This document shows, piece after piece, positions 21,119 through 34,756 of a DNA stretch of 64,000 nt. Source of the stretch: Candidatus Izimoplasma sp. HR2. Lineage in GTDB: Bacteria; Bacillota_I; Bacilli_A; Izemoplasmatales; Izemoplasmataceae. The stretch spans positions 25,641-89,640 of the forward strand of contig JRFF01000053.1 in the NCBI GenBank assembly GCA_000753575.1, written 5' to 3'. Position 1 is the stretch's first letter. The number at the start of each line of letters is the position of its first letter. Both the position numbers and the translations under genes were made by a program. A model generated the notes under the pieces. That model was not told the origin of the DNA. It did not search any database and saw only the letters and a program-made list of their open reading frames with translations.

Positions 21119-21628
21119 ATGAATATAAAGGATATTGAAAAATATAATAAAATTGAAAATAATATCAAAATAGTAAAAATTGCAGAAGGAAAAATAATTC
21201 ACGTTAAAAAATATTTAGCATCTGACCAAAAAATGGCTTTTGTAATAGATATAGTTAACAGATGTGTTGATGGTGGAAGAGTTATTCCTGTATCAGTTGA
21301 TATCGTAACTTACATGAATTTTGTAATTTATTATAGTGATTTAGAAATAGATTTAGAAGAAAAAAGTATTTTTGAAGTTTATGATATTTTAGTACAAAGC
21401 AATGTATTAAGAAGAATATTAGAAGTTATTCCAGAAGAAGAATTAGATGCGATGGTTGAGTATGTTAAAGAAAGTATTGAAAATGAAATTAGTTATGCTA
21501 GTTCAATCGCTGGTGGAATAGGTGAAATGACAAAAGTAATTGCAGAAGCTTCACTTCCAGGGTTTATAGAAGCAGTTAAAGAAAATCCTGAAATGTTAGA
21601 AGAACCAAAAGAAGAAGAAGAAGAATAA
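21119..21628 (+). CDS. putative tail assembly chaperone
   Basis: 169 aa, acidic C-term, immediately upstream of tape measure. Confidence 0.5.
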   Translation: MNIKDIEKYNKIENNIKIVKIAEGKIIHVKKYLASDQKMAFVIDIVNRCVDGGRVIPVSVDIVTYMNFVIYYSDLEIDLEEKSIFEVYDILVQSNVLRRILEVIPEEELDAMVEYVKESIENEISYASSIAGGIGEMTKVIAEASLPGFIEAVKENPEMLEEPKEEEEE

Positions 21629-21654
21629 ATCCTGTTTAACAGGATTTTTTTTTT
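21625..21654 (+). terminator. intrinsic terminator aatcctgtttaacaggatttttttttt
   Basis: 7 bp stem plus T-tract. Confidence 0.75.
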
Positions 21655-21759
21655 ATGTGTAATTATCTGATTGGGCAGATTAGTTCAATATATCTTATAC
21701 ATTTTTGATTTTCATATAGGAGTAACATAGGATTTTAAAAGGAAGAAGGAGGAGAATAA

Positions 21760-24700
21760 ATGGCTGATTTTAAGTATACTTACGCCCTTGCTATGGATAA
21801 AGTTTCTAAAAAGCAATCATTAAAAGATTTAGATCAATTCTCTAAATCGATAGAGAAAATCTCACCAGAGATATCTCCTTTTAGTCGTAAAGATTTAACA
21901 AAGCTAGAAAAAGATTTAGGTAAAGCTAAAAAAGTAATTAATAATACTTTTTCTGGACAAAAATATGTTCAATTTGAAGAAATGAATAAATCTTTATCTA
22001 AAGTAGGAGTAAATCTTAAAAATGTTAATAGTAAAGTCTTACAAATTAATAGAGCTGAAAGCATGGTCGGTGGCGTAGCTAGTAAATATAAACAAATGGC
22101 ACAAGAAATAAGCGTAGCGGGAGCAATGCATAATAGATTAAATAAATTTGTAGGAACTTTTACAAAGTTAGTTAGTTTTAAAGTTTCAATCGCCGCTTAT
22201 CAATTTATTACGCAACAGTTCAGAGAAGCTGTAGAATTCACTAAAGAATTAGACAAGACTTTAACTGAAATTGCTACAGTATCAGGTGCGTCAAGAAAGC
22301 AATTAGGTAAATACGCAGTTGAATTTAATAAAATGGCGGAAGAAATGGGTCGTACAACTAATGAAATGGCTAAAGCTTCAGTTATCTTCTTTAGACAAGG
22401 TAAGGCAACTGCGGAAGTAATGGAATTGGTTGAAGCTACAACTATTGCCGCATCAATTGCACATACAGAAATGGCTCAAACATCAGAGTACTTAACTGCT
22501 ACTTTAAATGGTTTTAAACTTGAAGCAGTGGAAGCTATGTCTGTAGTAGATAAATTTTCTGCTATTGCAGCAAATGCTGGAACATCTTTTGAAGAATTAG
22601 CGATTGGTTTAACTAAGGTTGCATCTGGAGCAAACAATGCTGGTATCGATCTTGATCACATGATGACTTATATAGCTACAGTTTCTGAAGCAACAAGAGA
22701 AACAGCTACAAATATTGGTACATCTTTCAAAACTATTATTGCTCGTTTTAGAGGTGTTACTTCAGAAGGACATGAATCTGCGGCAACTCTTAACTCTGTA
22801 GACAAAGCTTTACAAAGTTTAGGAATTTCACTTAGAGGTCCTGATGGACAATTAAGAGATTTACAAGATGTATTAGGTGAATTAGGACAACAATGGGGAG
22901 ATTTAGATACAAATACTAAAGCTTACATTGCAACAGTAGCAGCTGGTACAAGACAACAAAATAGATTCATTGCATTAATGGAAAATTATGATAGAAGTTT
23001 AGAAATCTTAGCGATTTCGTTAAATAGTGCTGGAGCAGCACAAGCTCAATTTGGGGAGTTCTCTAAAGGTATTGAATTCTCAATTAATCAATTAAGAGCA
23101 TCATTAGAAAGATTATGGTCTAGTCTAGTTTCTAGTCAAGATATTAAATTTCTAGTAGAAGGATTAACAAAAATAGTTAAAGCTTTAACTTATTTAGGTG
23201 AGAGTTTTAGTCATATAGCATTATTTGCTATTGGTTTTAACAAAATTCTTACTAAAGTATTTACTGGAATGGTTGTTGGTTCTACAGATATTTCTAATTT
23301 AACTAAAAAAATACAAGTACATGGTGGTTCAATTAAAAAATTAACTGCTAGTTATAAAATATTATCGCACCAAAGAAATAAAATGAAAACTGATAAATTT
23401 GCTCAACAAGTTTTATCTGCGAGTGAATTTGAAAGATATGCAACTGGAGTGCGTCAAGCAGGAGATGCTTATTTAGAAGCAAGCGAACCTTTAAAGCAAG
23501 CTACTGCGCAAATGAAAGCTTTTACTTTACAATCTGAAGAAGCTGATGCTATAGTAAAAGATTTTGCAAAAAATTATAATAAAGTTGCGAAAGGTAAATC
23601 TTTATTTGGAAAAGAAAAACAATTAGAAGATTTAGTAGGAAAAAGAGCAGTAGATCCTAAAACTTTAGAAGTTAATGAAAAATTATTAAATGCAAGAATA
23701 CAAGAAAGAAATTTATCAATAGAAGATACTGCTAGATTAAAAAGTAATTTATTATTAGCACAAGAAAAATTAGGATTACAAAAAGATATTACAGAAGAAA
23801 CAAAAAATATAAAAGCAATAATGCCTGAATTAGTGAAAGATGAAAAAGCAGCAAAAGAAGCTTTAAGACAAGAAGTTGTTTTACAAAAGAAAAAAACTGC
23901 TGAACTTCAAAAACAAAGAAAATCTGTTGCTCATGCTAAATTGGCGGCAATAGGAACTTTAATAGTAGTTCAAGGAATTGCTAGCGCTATTTCTGAAGGT
24001 GATGGAACAATAGAAGATACAAGAGATAGAGTATTAAAACTTACTAATTCATTAGCAAGCATGGCTTTAATAATGTCTCCAGAACCTATAACTAAAGCTA
24101 TTGCAGCTGGAGTTTTAGTTGCGGGAGCGATAGTTACTAAATTTTGGAAAACTAACACTGAAAAATTAAAAGAATATAGAGATGAAATAGATGAGTTATC
24201 ACAAAATTTACAAGTTTTAGGTGATATAGATAAGAGTTATGAAGAATTAAGAATTAAAGCTGCTAGAGGTGGTATAAAATTCTTAGATGAAGATGAACAA
24301 AAACAATTATTTGATTATATGCAAAGAATTGCAAATATAGATAAAGATTTAGTTATTGATTATTCTGTAGAAGGTAGACCTATTATTGATTTAACAAAAT
24401 CAATAGATGAATTAATAGAAGCTCAACAAGAATTAGTCAGACAAAATAAACAAAATATTGTTAGTTCAACAGAATTAAAAGAAATTTGAGAAGAAACAAC
24501 AGAAGCAGCGTTAAAAGCACAAGAACTTAAATTTCAAGCACCTAGAGGTGGCAGAAGTACAGTTCAACGTGGTAGAGAAGGTTCAAAAACATTTGGTAAA
24601 GAAATAGGTTTATCTTTGCAAGATTTTGCAGAAGAGAGTAAAAAAGCTAGAACTGAAGCTTTGCTAGATATGATTCCTTTTTTAAAAACTGAAACAACAG

Positions 24701-27603
24701 AATTTAAAAAAATTTTTATAGATCAATGGTTAAAAATTTTTGATGTAGATAGCATAAGAAATGAACTTGGAACAATTTCTGATGATTTCTATAATATGGT
24801 AAGCAATAGTTTAGGAGAAGCAGCAAGAGAAGGTGTATTAAGTTCAGAAGATGCAGATAAAATTGTAGATAATATTTTAATTACTCTTGGAGAATCATTC
24901 GATTTAACAGAAGAAGAATTAGCATTTTTAGATGGTCTTTTTGTAGAAGAATTAAAAAATAGATTCACAATTCTTGCAGAAGAAGTAGCTGAAGCTATGG
25001 TTTCAATAGCTGGATTATTAACATCTTATGCAGATTTAGAAAAATCTACTAGCAAATTAAAAGATGCTAAACAAAAATTAGTTAATGAAGAAAAATTAGA
25101 AACTGAGGAAGTTTTAGCTTTAGTTGAAGAATATGGTTCATTAATTGAATATTTAGATTTAACTGCAGACAATGCTGGAATTACAGCTGAAGCATTAGAT
25201 GAAGCATCAGACATCCTAGTTCAAGCAGAAATAGAAACTGCTAGAGCAAAATTAGAAGGAGTTACAGCTACATTAAAAGCTGCTGAAGCAAATTCAGAAC
25301 AAATTCTTAGTCTTTACGCATTAGCAGCAGCTCAAAGAGAAACTATTCCTTATTCATTAGCTTCAATGGCATTACAAGCTAAAGCTGCTAAAGATAATAT
25401 TGCTTCTTTAAAACAACAACAAAGAAATATTAGAACTTTTATTGCGGAATTAATGAATTATACTTTAGAAGTAGAAAGATCTACTGAAGCTCAAGATTCT
25501 TGGACTGCTAGTATTAAAAAGTCAGCTTTGGAATTTAAAAATATGAATGAATTATTAGAAACTTCTAATGAAGAATTAACAAATTTAAGAAATGAAATTA
25601 AAAGTCTTGAAGAAGACATGAAAGATGCTGATTTAGGAACTATTTCTACTTTAGAAGCACATATGGAAGCTTATGACAAGTTAAGAGGTGTTTTAGAAGG
25701 TCAATTAAATTTACAAGATAATTTAAAAGAAGAAGCATTAGAAGGATTAACTCAAGTTCTTGGTATTTTAGAAGAAGATATTCCAGGAATTGATATTAAT
25801 GATATCATTGTTGACGGTAAAGTAGATGATACTAAATTTAATAATTTAGTTAATTTTGCTAAAGAACAAGTTAATAAATTAAATGAAGAGTTAGCTTTAG
25901 GAAGAGGAACGAAAGCAACAGAAAATCAAGTTAAAATTTATCATACTTTAATTAATGAAGTTGAAAGTTATAAAGACGCGATTGAAAAATCTGATATTGC
26001 TATTGATAAAGTTAATGACAATTTAGAAGATACAAGAAAAAAACAACAAGAGTATTATGAGAGTATTCTTATAAATACTTTAACTTATATAGAAGATGCG
26101 CTTAAACAAAAATTTGAGAAAGCATTTGAAGACATACAAGAAGCACACGATAAATCTGTGGAAGCGATAGAAGATGAACGAGATCTTTGGGATGAAATTT
26201 TAGAAAAACAAAAAGAAAGATTAAATATAGAAAAAGAATTAAGAGAATCCGAAAAAGAAAGAAGAGATTTATTAAAGGATATTGGAGAAAAACAAGCTGA
26301 AATTAATAAATTATCTTTAGATGACTCTTTATTTGCTAAGAAAAGAATTAAAGATTTAACAGGTTTAGTTGAAAAAGATAAAGCTAAATTAGAGGACATT
26401 GAATATGATACAACATTTGATGCTAGAATTGCGGCTTTAGATCAGTTAGATGCAGTAAAACAAAAAGATTTTGAAAAAAGACTTGGTGGATTAGAAACTT
26501 ATTTGCAAAGCCAAGAAATTAGATTTGAAACTTTACTTCAAGAAGGTAACTTAGAAAGAATGGCAGCAGCTCTTCTTAGAGGTGCGAAATTTAAAGTTAT
26601 AGGTGATGAAGTTATTGAGTTAAATGGATTAATAACAGAACTTGGAGAAGAACTTGAAAAAACTGGTACAAGAAAACAATTAGAAGGATTCAATACCTTT
26701 AAAGAAGAATTAGAATTAACTAAAGATATTTTAGCTGAAATAGGAATGACTTATGAAACTGTAATTATTGATTGGAGTCAAATAGATTCTAAGAATTTAA
26801 AAGATTTTGAAGCAGACATAATTAGTGCAGCAGATTTAGTAGGAAGTTCTTTCTCAAGCAATATTTTAGATGAATTTAAAGTTGGTACTTCTTCTCTTGT
26901 AAATGAAATAGGATTAAAAGCTGAAGAGATGACTATAAAGATTGGTGATCATGCAAATTCTGTTGTTAAAATTTATAGAGATATGATTGTTGATATAAAT
27001 AAAGCTGTAGCAGCATTAGGAGAAGAATTAGAAGAAATTCCTGATAAAGTAGGAGCAATTCCTAGTATTTTTGATAGATTATATGCAATGGCAGATGAAG
27101 AAACTAGACAGTTATTGCTTGAAGCTGGAGTTATTAATATTGAAGCTAAAGAAGTTATATTATCTACAGAGAAGAGATTTCCTGAAGATAAATTTACTGA
27201 TTATCCAACTCCAGGAGGTCCAATTATTATGCCACCGAAAGATTCTTCTAATGGATTAACTCCAGACGAAATAAAAGCACTTGAAGCACTATACGGTAGC
27301 GCAAATGGTAATTTTGTTGAACAAGATGGATTAACTTTTGTACATGGTGAAAGTAGTCCTGAATGGATTTTTAATTCTTCACAATTAGAGTCAGTTATAG
27401 AAATGACTAATATGAACATGATAAAAAGCTTAGCAAGTCTTAAATTAAAAGCTCCAATCGATAGTAGCGAAGTTATAATTAAGAATTTAATTAATATTGA
27501 AGGGAATGCAACAGAACAAACAGTAATAGAAATTAAAAAATTAGCTAAACAAATTGCACCATATATAGATAAACGAGTGGTTAATAATATTAAGAAGAGA
27601 TAA
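21760..27603 (+). CDS. tail tape measure protein (1947 aa, TGA=Trp at 24487)
   Basis: Long coiled-coil; 'EFTKELDKTLTEIATVSGASRKQLGKYAVEFNKMAEEMGRTTNEMAKASVIFFRQGK' TMP-like core; two track ORFs are one frame. Confidence 0.9.
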
Positions 27604-27656
27604 GAAGAGAAGATAATTCTCTTCTTTTCTTGACTTTTGAGAGGAAGGATGATATA

Positions 27657-28466
27657 ATGTTTACAGGAACAGATTTTAGTTATAATGGTATATTAGCTAG
27701 TAGTTTTGGATTATTAGTTGTAAATGTTGGAAGTAAAGATTCTGATAGACCATTCGGATTACAAAGAGAAATAAGAGAAACAAGTAGAATAGATGGAAAA
27801 AATTCTTATCATGGATTAAGCAATGAACCATTAGAATTTACTATTACTTTAGCAAGAGAAGAAGAATGAGATTTAGCAACTAGAAAAGATGTTGTAAAAT
27901 GATTATTTCAAAATAATTATAAAGAATTAATTGATACGGATCATCCTACTGTAATATATAATGCATTAATATATTCAGATAGTGAAATATTTACAGTTGG
28001 TAATATACCAAGATATATTACTTTAAATATAAGAACAGATGCTGCTTGAGGTTGAACACAAAGCTATGAATATGAACATGATTGTGATACAACTTTAGAT
28101 ATTCAAATTACTAATTTAACTAATTTGAATATGCCAGTTTATACAGAAGTAGAAGTTACTTTAGAATCTGGTAATAGTTTTGAGATTCAATTTGATACTG
28201 ATAAAGTATTTAAATTTATGAATGCAACTTATGGTGGAGATACTTATACATTAGTTATAGGAGAAACAATCTATGTAAACAATGATAAAAAAATAATTCT
28301 TTCAGACCAAACAGGTTCTGAAGATAAAAGAATAAAGAATTTTATTAAAAGCGATGCAACAAAAGAAAGAAGTGATTGGTTTTATTTAACAGATGGAGTT
28401 AATGATATTACTTTAATAGGTAATGCAACATTTATAATAAGAGTTAAATACCCAGTTATGATTTAG
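27657..28466 (+). CDS. putative distal tail protein (Dit-like; four in-frame TGA=Trp)
   Basis: FSYNGILASSFGLLVVNV...; gene order TMP-Dit-Tal; one frame 27657-28466. Confidence 0.65.
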
Positions 28467-28483
28467 AGAGAAAGGAGAAATAA

Positions 28484-31400
28484 ATGTTAGGAGATATAAA
28501 TTACCTAATTGGTCCAATAGAATATGAATTAATGCTAACTAAACCAAATAAAGAACCGATAATTGCTATCTCTAATGACTATGGGAAAGTATATAATCCT
28601 TCAATGATTGCGGTGGATGAATTTAGCTTTAATATAGATAAATATTATTCAGATGGAAGTATAAATGATTCATATAATAAAATTAAAGAAAAATTATTAA
28701 TTAGATTAAATCAGCAAGAATTTTTTGTAATTATTGGCATAGAAGAAGATGAAGTAAATGGAATAAAAGAAATTATTTGCTATTCTTTAGAATTTGAACT
28801 TAGTCAAAAATTTATTCAAGTTTATGAAGTTACTTCAGCGAAACTTTATAGTGATAATTCAGACATTCCAGGAGTAATGAATTTAATTAATTCATTAGCG
28901 CCATCATGGACAGTAGGAACGATAGATTCAGAAATTCTTACAAAATATCGTTCTTTTGATGTAAGTAATATTGATATTCGTAGTTTTATTATAAAAAATA
29001 TTCAAGAAGCATACGGATGTATTGCTATTTTTAATACAGACGATAAAACAATAGATTTTAAATTATTAGAAAATATAGGAACTAACAAATCTTTGTATCT
29101 ATCTACAGAGAATTTAATAAATGAATTAACAAGAAATAGAAAATTAGAAAATTTAGCTACTAGAGTGTATGGATTTGGTTCAGAAGATTTAACAATGAAT
29201 ACAGTAAATCCTAATGCGGGAAAAAGTTATATTGATAATTGGTCTTATTTTAGAAATAGAGATTGGATGTCTCAAGGATTAATAGATGCTCTTGATGCGC
29301 ATGATGTAATTGTTGCGGCGAATATCACAGAATTTCAAACTGTATTAGCTGAGTATCAAGCAGAGTTTGAAGATAAGTATGGTTCAAATACAAACAATAC
29401 TTTATTAGCAACATTAATTTCAGGTACGAATATTACATTTGATGATAATGCTTCTGATTTAGATAGTTACTATAATGGTTGGGAATTATTGATTGACGCA
29501 CCAAGTTCAACGAATTTAGATTGTGTAGGTCAAACTGCTACAATAGTATCATATAATGGTACAACTAAAATTGCAACGATAGATTCTGCGTTTTCAATTG
29601 TGCAACATACTTATCAAACAGTACAAGTTACAGTTATAGATATCCCAGAAAATCCAGTAGGAGAAGAAGTTTATGCAGAAGGCGTTTATTTTATTTCTGA
29701 AGATATCGGTAATTATAGATTTTTACAAGTAACTTTAAGTAAACAAGCTTATTTCCAAGAATATGAAATAGCATTAATCGCGAAGCATGCTTCAATAACT
29801 CCAACGCAAGATGATTTAGATGAATTAGCTGAAACTAGAACTCATTTAGATTATTGGAATGGACAAGTAACAACTTATCAAGCTTTAGTTGATGCTAATG
29901 ATACAGTACTTGATACAAAAACTACAAGATTACAAGAATTAAATGTTATAATGGATATAGAAACAAATCTAACATTTGCGCAATTGCAAGAGTTAGATCC
30001 TTATATAATTGAGACAACTCATACAAATACTACGATTATAGATGAAACTGATTTATATGATGAAGTTAAAGAAATATCTGATAGAATGGCTTATCCTAGA
30101 TATGAATTTAGTTTAAATGCGGCAGATTTTTTAAAAATGGTTGAATATCAACATATAAGACATAGACTTAATACTGGAGATATAATTAATGTTAAAGTTT
30201 CTGATACAGAAGTTGTAGAAGTTAGATTATTAAGTTACACTCATGATTTTGATGAAGATGGATTAGAAATGACTTTCTCTTCTGTAAATTCAATTCTTGA
30301 TGCAACTTATGAATTAGCTGAAATTTTAAATAGCACTTCTAGTTCAGCGAATACACTTAATGTAGAACGTTTTAAATATAAAACATATATAGATAATGAT
30401 CAAAATACGATTTATCAATTTATGAACAGTTACCTTGATGCAGCCAATAATGCAGTTAAAGCGGGTAATAATCAAGAAGTAATAATTGATAGAACAGGTA
30501 TTACAATGAGAGAATTTGATCTTCTTACAGGTGGTTATAAAGATAGCCAAATGCGGTTAATTAATAATACAATTGCTATTACTGATGACAATTGGAATAC
30601 CGTTAAAACTGCGATAAGTCCAACTGGAGTTTTTGCAGATGTTTTAGTTGGTAGAGCAATACTTGGTACGGAATTTCAAATTGAAGCAGCAGATGGAACT
30701 TTTACAGTTGATGATTTAGGGACTGTAATTAAAAACATGTCTTTAACAGCAGTTAAGGATGAAGGATTAGGAACAGAAAGAAAAATAGTATTAAATGATA
30801 CAGACGTAATTAGAGTTTCTATTGGTGAAGTTGACAAATTATGGATTGACTCTAGTGGGGATTTAAATATAACTGGTAATATTAATATGAGCGCAAGTTC
30901 TACAATTTCTTGGGATAATATCACAGATGGAGATATTGAAGCTAAAGCAGCAGCGTTCGATGGAACTACTTATTCAACGTATATAGGAAGTGACGGAATT
31001 TATACAGGTACTTTAATTGCTAATAAAATATTAACTGGTACTCTTGGTGCTCCTGGTTCAACTTTAACTTTAACATCTAATGTTGTTATTGGTTCAGGTT
31101 TTTCAATTGCTTGGACAGATGTTACTAATTCAGATGCTAGTGCAGTCCTTGCATATGAAGGAACTTATATAGATGGAAATGGAGTTTATACTGGTGAAGT
31201 CAAAGCAGATAAACTTATAGGTCATGAATTATATATAGGAGATCCATTGGATCTTTATACTACAAGATTTATTGAATTTTCAAGTGGAATAAAAATTATT
31301 TCAGACTCATCTGGAACAGGGATTTTAAAATTTACAGCAGATAGAACTGATATATGTTATGATGGCAATTATTTAAATATAGGTCATAATAGCATGGTTG

Positions 31401-31675
31401 GTGATATTGTTTGTCAAGGAGATTGGGATTTTACCAATGCTACTGTATCAGGAATTTCTAGTGGAGTTGGTGGTTCTAATAGTTTTCTTGGTAATGGAAG
31501 TGGAAGAACAGTAACCCATGGGTTAGGGAGTACTCCTTCTTCTGTTACAATAACTGCTGATGGAGATCCTAATGGATGGTTAGGTGAAGTTTGAGTTGGT
31601 TCAATAGGTGCTACTACATTTATAGTTTATAATAGTGGAAACTATATTGGAAATTTTAGATGGATTGCAGTATAA
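28484..31675 (+). CDS. tail tip / tail-associated protein (Tal-like), 1063 aa
   Basis: Follows Dit; long multidomain protein; TGA=Trp near the C-term (GWLGEVWVGSIG). Confidence 0.65.
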
Positions 31676-31753
31676 CATAATTTATTGTGTTATATCAGCA
31701 ATTTTGATATAATATGTATGAATAAAGAATTAAAGAGAATAAAAGGAGGATAA

Positions 31754-33250
31754 ATGATGAAGTGGAAATGGATGCCTGCAGCAGCATCACTATTGTTAAC
31801 AGAAGATTGTAATTTAAGATGCACTTATTGTTTCGAAAAGCATAATAAAAAGAAAATGAGTAATGAAGTTGCACTTAAATCTTTAGAATTTTTATCTAAT
31901 AATGCGATAGAAAATAAACAAAATTATTTTTCAGTTACGATGTTTGGTGGAGAACCATTATTACAACCAGATTTAATGGAATTTATTTTTAAAAATGGAC
32001 ATCGTATTGCGCAAGAAAAGAAGATTCATTTTTCTGTAACAATAATTACTAATGCAACAATTATGTCTGATAAAATTTTTAATATGCTTTCTTATTGGAA
32101 TACTAAAATAAGTTTAAGTGTTCAATTATCAGTAGATGGAAAAAAAGAAAGTCATGACTTATATAGAATTACTGCGGCTGGGATAGGAAGTTTTTATTTA
32201 ATTGAAAAAAATATTCCTAAATTTAAAGAAATTTTTAAAAATAATCCAAAGTCATTAAATATTCATGGAGTTATTAATAAAAAAACGTTACCAAAATTAT
32301 ATGAAAATTATAAAATGTTTAGAGAAGAATGAGGATTTTCAAGAATTTGGTTTTTAATATTACAAAGTGAAACAGAATGAAGTTATGAAGATGTGGCAAT
32401 TTATGAAGAAAATTTGCGATTAATAGCAGATTACCAATTGAATATTGTTAGAAGAGAAGGCAATATAGATGAAATTCGTAATTATGCGCCAATTGATAAA
32501 TGTTTAAGTTTTGAAAGAAATTTAAGTAATTCTCCTTGTGGAGCAGGTAAAAATTTTGTAACAATAACTGCAAATGGAGAAATTTATCCATGTCATCATT
32601 TTTATTTTAATGACCCTAATAAAGAAACTAAAATAGGAGATCTTGATAATGGTCTTGATGAAGCAGCTAGAAGAATTTATATAGATTATGATGGAACAGA
32701 TTTAACTTGTGAAAAAAATTGTCCTAATAATAGTTGTTATAGATGTATAGCACAAAATTGGACAGATAAAGGAAGTATTTTTTCTCAAATTAAGGGAATT
32801 AATTGTTTATTTTCAGGAGTTGAGAAAAAAATACAAGATTATACATTGAAAGAGTTGAGAAAAATGGGGATATTTAATAAAAGTAACCAAAAATCAAATA
32901 ATCCTAATTGTTTATGTGATTTAAGAAGTGGAGAAAATCAATCAAATCAATCAAATAATTCTGATTGTTATTGTGATTTAAGAACGGGGAATAGTCAAAC
33001 AGAAGGAGTTGGTTGTGGTAATAATGTAACTCCTAAAAATAATCAATCTAAAGAATCAGATTGTTATTGTGATTTAAGAACTGGAAATACTCAAACAATT
33101 TTTCCAGAAGGAGAAAAGCAAATGTCTTGTGAATTGAATGATGAGAAAAAATCAAAAAAAGAAATTGATATAATTCTTATTAATCAACTTGCTGAAGCAG
33201 TAATAAAAATTATAGATGAAATTGAAGAAATTAAAAAGAAAATAGAATAG
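31754..33250 (+). CDS. radical SAM/SPASM peptide-modifying enzyme with C-terminal Cys-repeat tail (498 aa)
   Basis: CX3CX2C (CNLRCTYC), GGEP motif, SPASM-like Cys pattern CGAGKNFVTITANGEIYPCHH...CEKNCPNNSCYRC; two TGA=Trp (32330, 32378); tail NCLCDLRSG / DCYCDLRTG / DCYCDLRTG. Confidence 0.9.
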
Positions 33251-33259
33251 GAGAATATA

Positions 33260-34744
33260 ATGGGATATAGTTTAAGATCTGTTGCCAATGCTATAGCAGC
33301 GAATGGTGGATATGATATGACTCTTGATGCAGCATCGAAGTCATTACAAACTTTAAAAAATCTTATTCTTGATACTAATTCTTTCAGAGAAAAGAGTACA
33401 TCTTTATGTGAAACATATGTGTATGTAAATGCAAATTCAGCAAATGATTCGTTCGGGGGAATTTCAGGTAAAATTAGTGAAATTATTGATTGCTCTTGTA
33501 ATAGTGTTACCCCTACTTGCGATTGTCAAGATAGGACATCTGCTCCTGCTTGTACGTGTGATATGGATTATACTTGTGATTGTGAGTTAAGAACTGGAGA
33601 ACCAACTTGTTTAACTGAAATTACATGTGATTGTCAATCTAGATTTACTGCTGATTGTACTTGTGATAATAGAGTTGGAGATTGTAGTTGTCAAAGTAGG
33701 ACATCTGTTCCAACTTGCACTTGTGATGTAGAAGATCCAGATACTTGTGATTGCCAATCTAGAACATATTTACCAACTTGTGAATGTAATACTCTTGCAG
33801 CATGTAATTGTCAGAGTAGAACAGGTTCATCTTCTTGTACTTGTAATACTGATTTAGGAGGAACTTGTGATTGTCAAGCTAGAACAGCAGTTCCGGCTTG
33901 TACTTGTAATGTACAAGATACTTGTGATTGCCAATCTAGGACATATACACCAACTTGTACTTGTAATGTAGAAGATCCAGATACTTGTGATTGTCAAGCT
34001 AGAACAGCAGTACCAACTTGTACTTGTGATGTTAATCCTTATTGTGATTGCGATACCAGAACCTATGCACCAACTTGTACTTGTGATGGTAGAACTGCTA
34101 CATGTGATTGTAATACTAGAACTGGTTGTATATTATTGATAGCTTGTAATTGTCAATCTAGGACTTATGCTCCAACTTGTACTTGTGATTTAAGAACAGG
34201 TATTTGTACATGCGAGAATAGAACTAGTGAACCAGCTTGTGATCTTAATGTACCAGGAAGTTGCACATGTGAGAATAGAACTTATGCACCAACTTGTACA
34301 TGTAATGCAAGAACAAATACTTGTGATTGTGTAGATAGAACTAGTGAACCGGCATGTACTTCTTATACAGCTCCATACTGTACTTGCCAATTTAGGACAG
34401 GTGATCCAACTTGTCTTTGTAATTTAAGAACAGCTTCTTGTACTTGTCAGTCAAGAACAGGACAACCTGAATGTGATCTTAATATACCAGGCAGTTGTAC
34501 ATGCGAGAATAGAACTGCGATACCTAGTTGTACATGTAACATTGATGCATATTGTGACTGTGAAAGTAGGACTGGAGAAGTAAGTTGTTATTGTGATTTA
34601 AGAACAGATTCTTGTGAATGTGTTGGTAGAGGAACTCCTGATTGTACGATAAATTTTCCAGCATGTACTTGCGAATCAAGAGATGCGGTACCTACTTGTG
34701 AATGTGATATTGATCAAACAGCTACAGACATTTTCAGTGAATAA
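33260..34744 (+). CDS. Cys-rich repeat protein, candidate radical SAM substrate (494 aa)
   Basis: N-terminal ~85 aa lacking repeats, then ~21 tandem units of 14-21 aa, consensus C[DTN]C[QE][SN]RT(x)2-3PxCxC; flanked by two radical SAM genes. Confidence 0.85.
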   Translation: MGYSLRSVANAIAANGGYDMTLDAASKSLQTLKNLILDTNSFREKSTSLCETYVYVNANSANDSFGGISGKISEIIDCSCNSVTPTCDCQDRTSAPACTCDMDYTCDCELRTGEPTCLTEITCDCQSRFTADCTCDNRVGDCSCQSRTSVPTCTCDVEDPDTCDCQSRTYLPTCECNTLAACNCQSRTGSSSCTCNTDLGGTCDCQARTAVPACTCNVQDTCDCQSRTYTPTCTCNVEDPDTCDCQARTAVPTCTCDVNPYCDCDTRTYAPTCTCDGRTATCDCNTRTGCILLIACNCQSRTYAPTCTCDLRTGICTCENRTSEPACDLNVPGSCTCENRTYAPTCTCNARTNTCDCVDRTSEPACTSYTAPYCTCQFRTGDPTCLCNLRTASCTCQSRTGQPECDLNIPGSCTCENRTAIPSCTCNIDAYCDCESRTGEVSCYCDLRTDSCECVGRGTPDCTINFPACTCESRDAVPTCECDIDQTATDIFSE

Positions 34745-34756
34745 AAGGAGAGAAAA

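Noticed and set aside
31754-33250. Radical SAM gene as a frameshifted/nonsense pseudogene (two track ORFs)
   Set aside because: Both breaks are in-frame TGA at Trp-compatible positions; the same pattern occurs genome-wide
34190-34390. Minus-strand ORF (66 aa) inside the Cys-repeat gene
   Set aside because: Antisense artefact of repeated Cys/Thr codons
33500-34730. Possible CRISPR-like or DNA-level repeat array
   Set aside because: Periodicity is a coding repeat (Cys-rich units of variable length, degenerate at DNA level); no constant repeat/unique spacer structure
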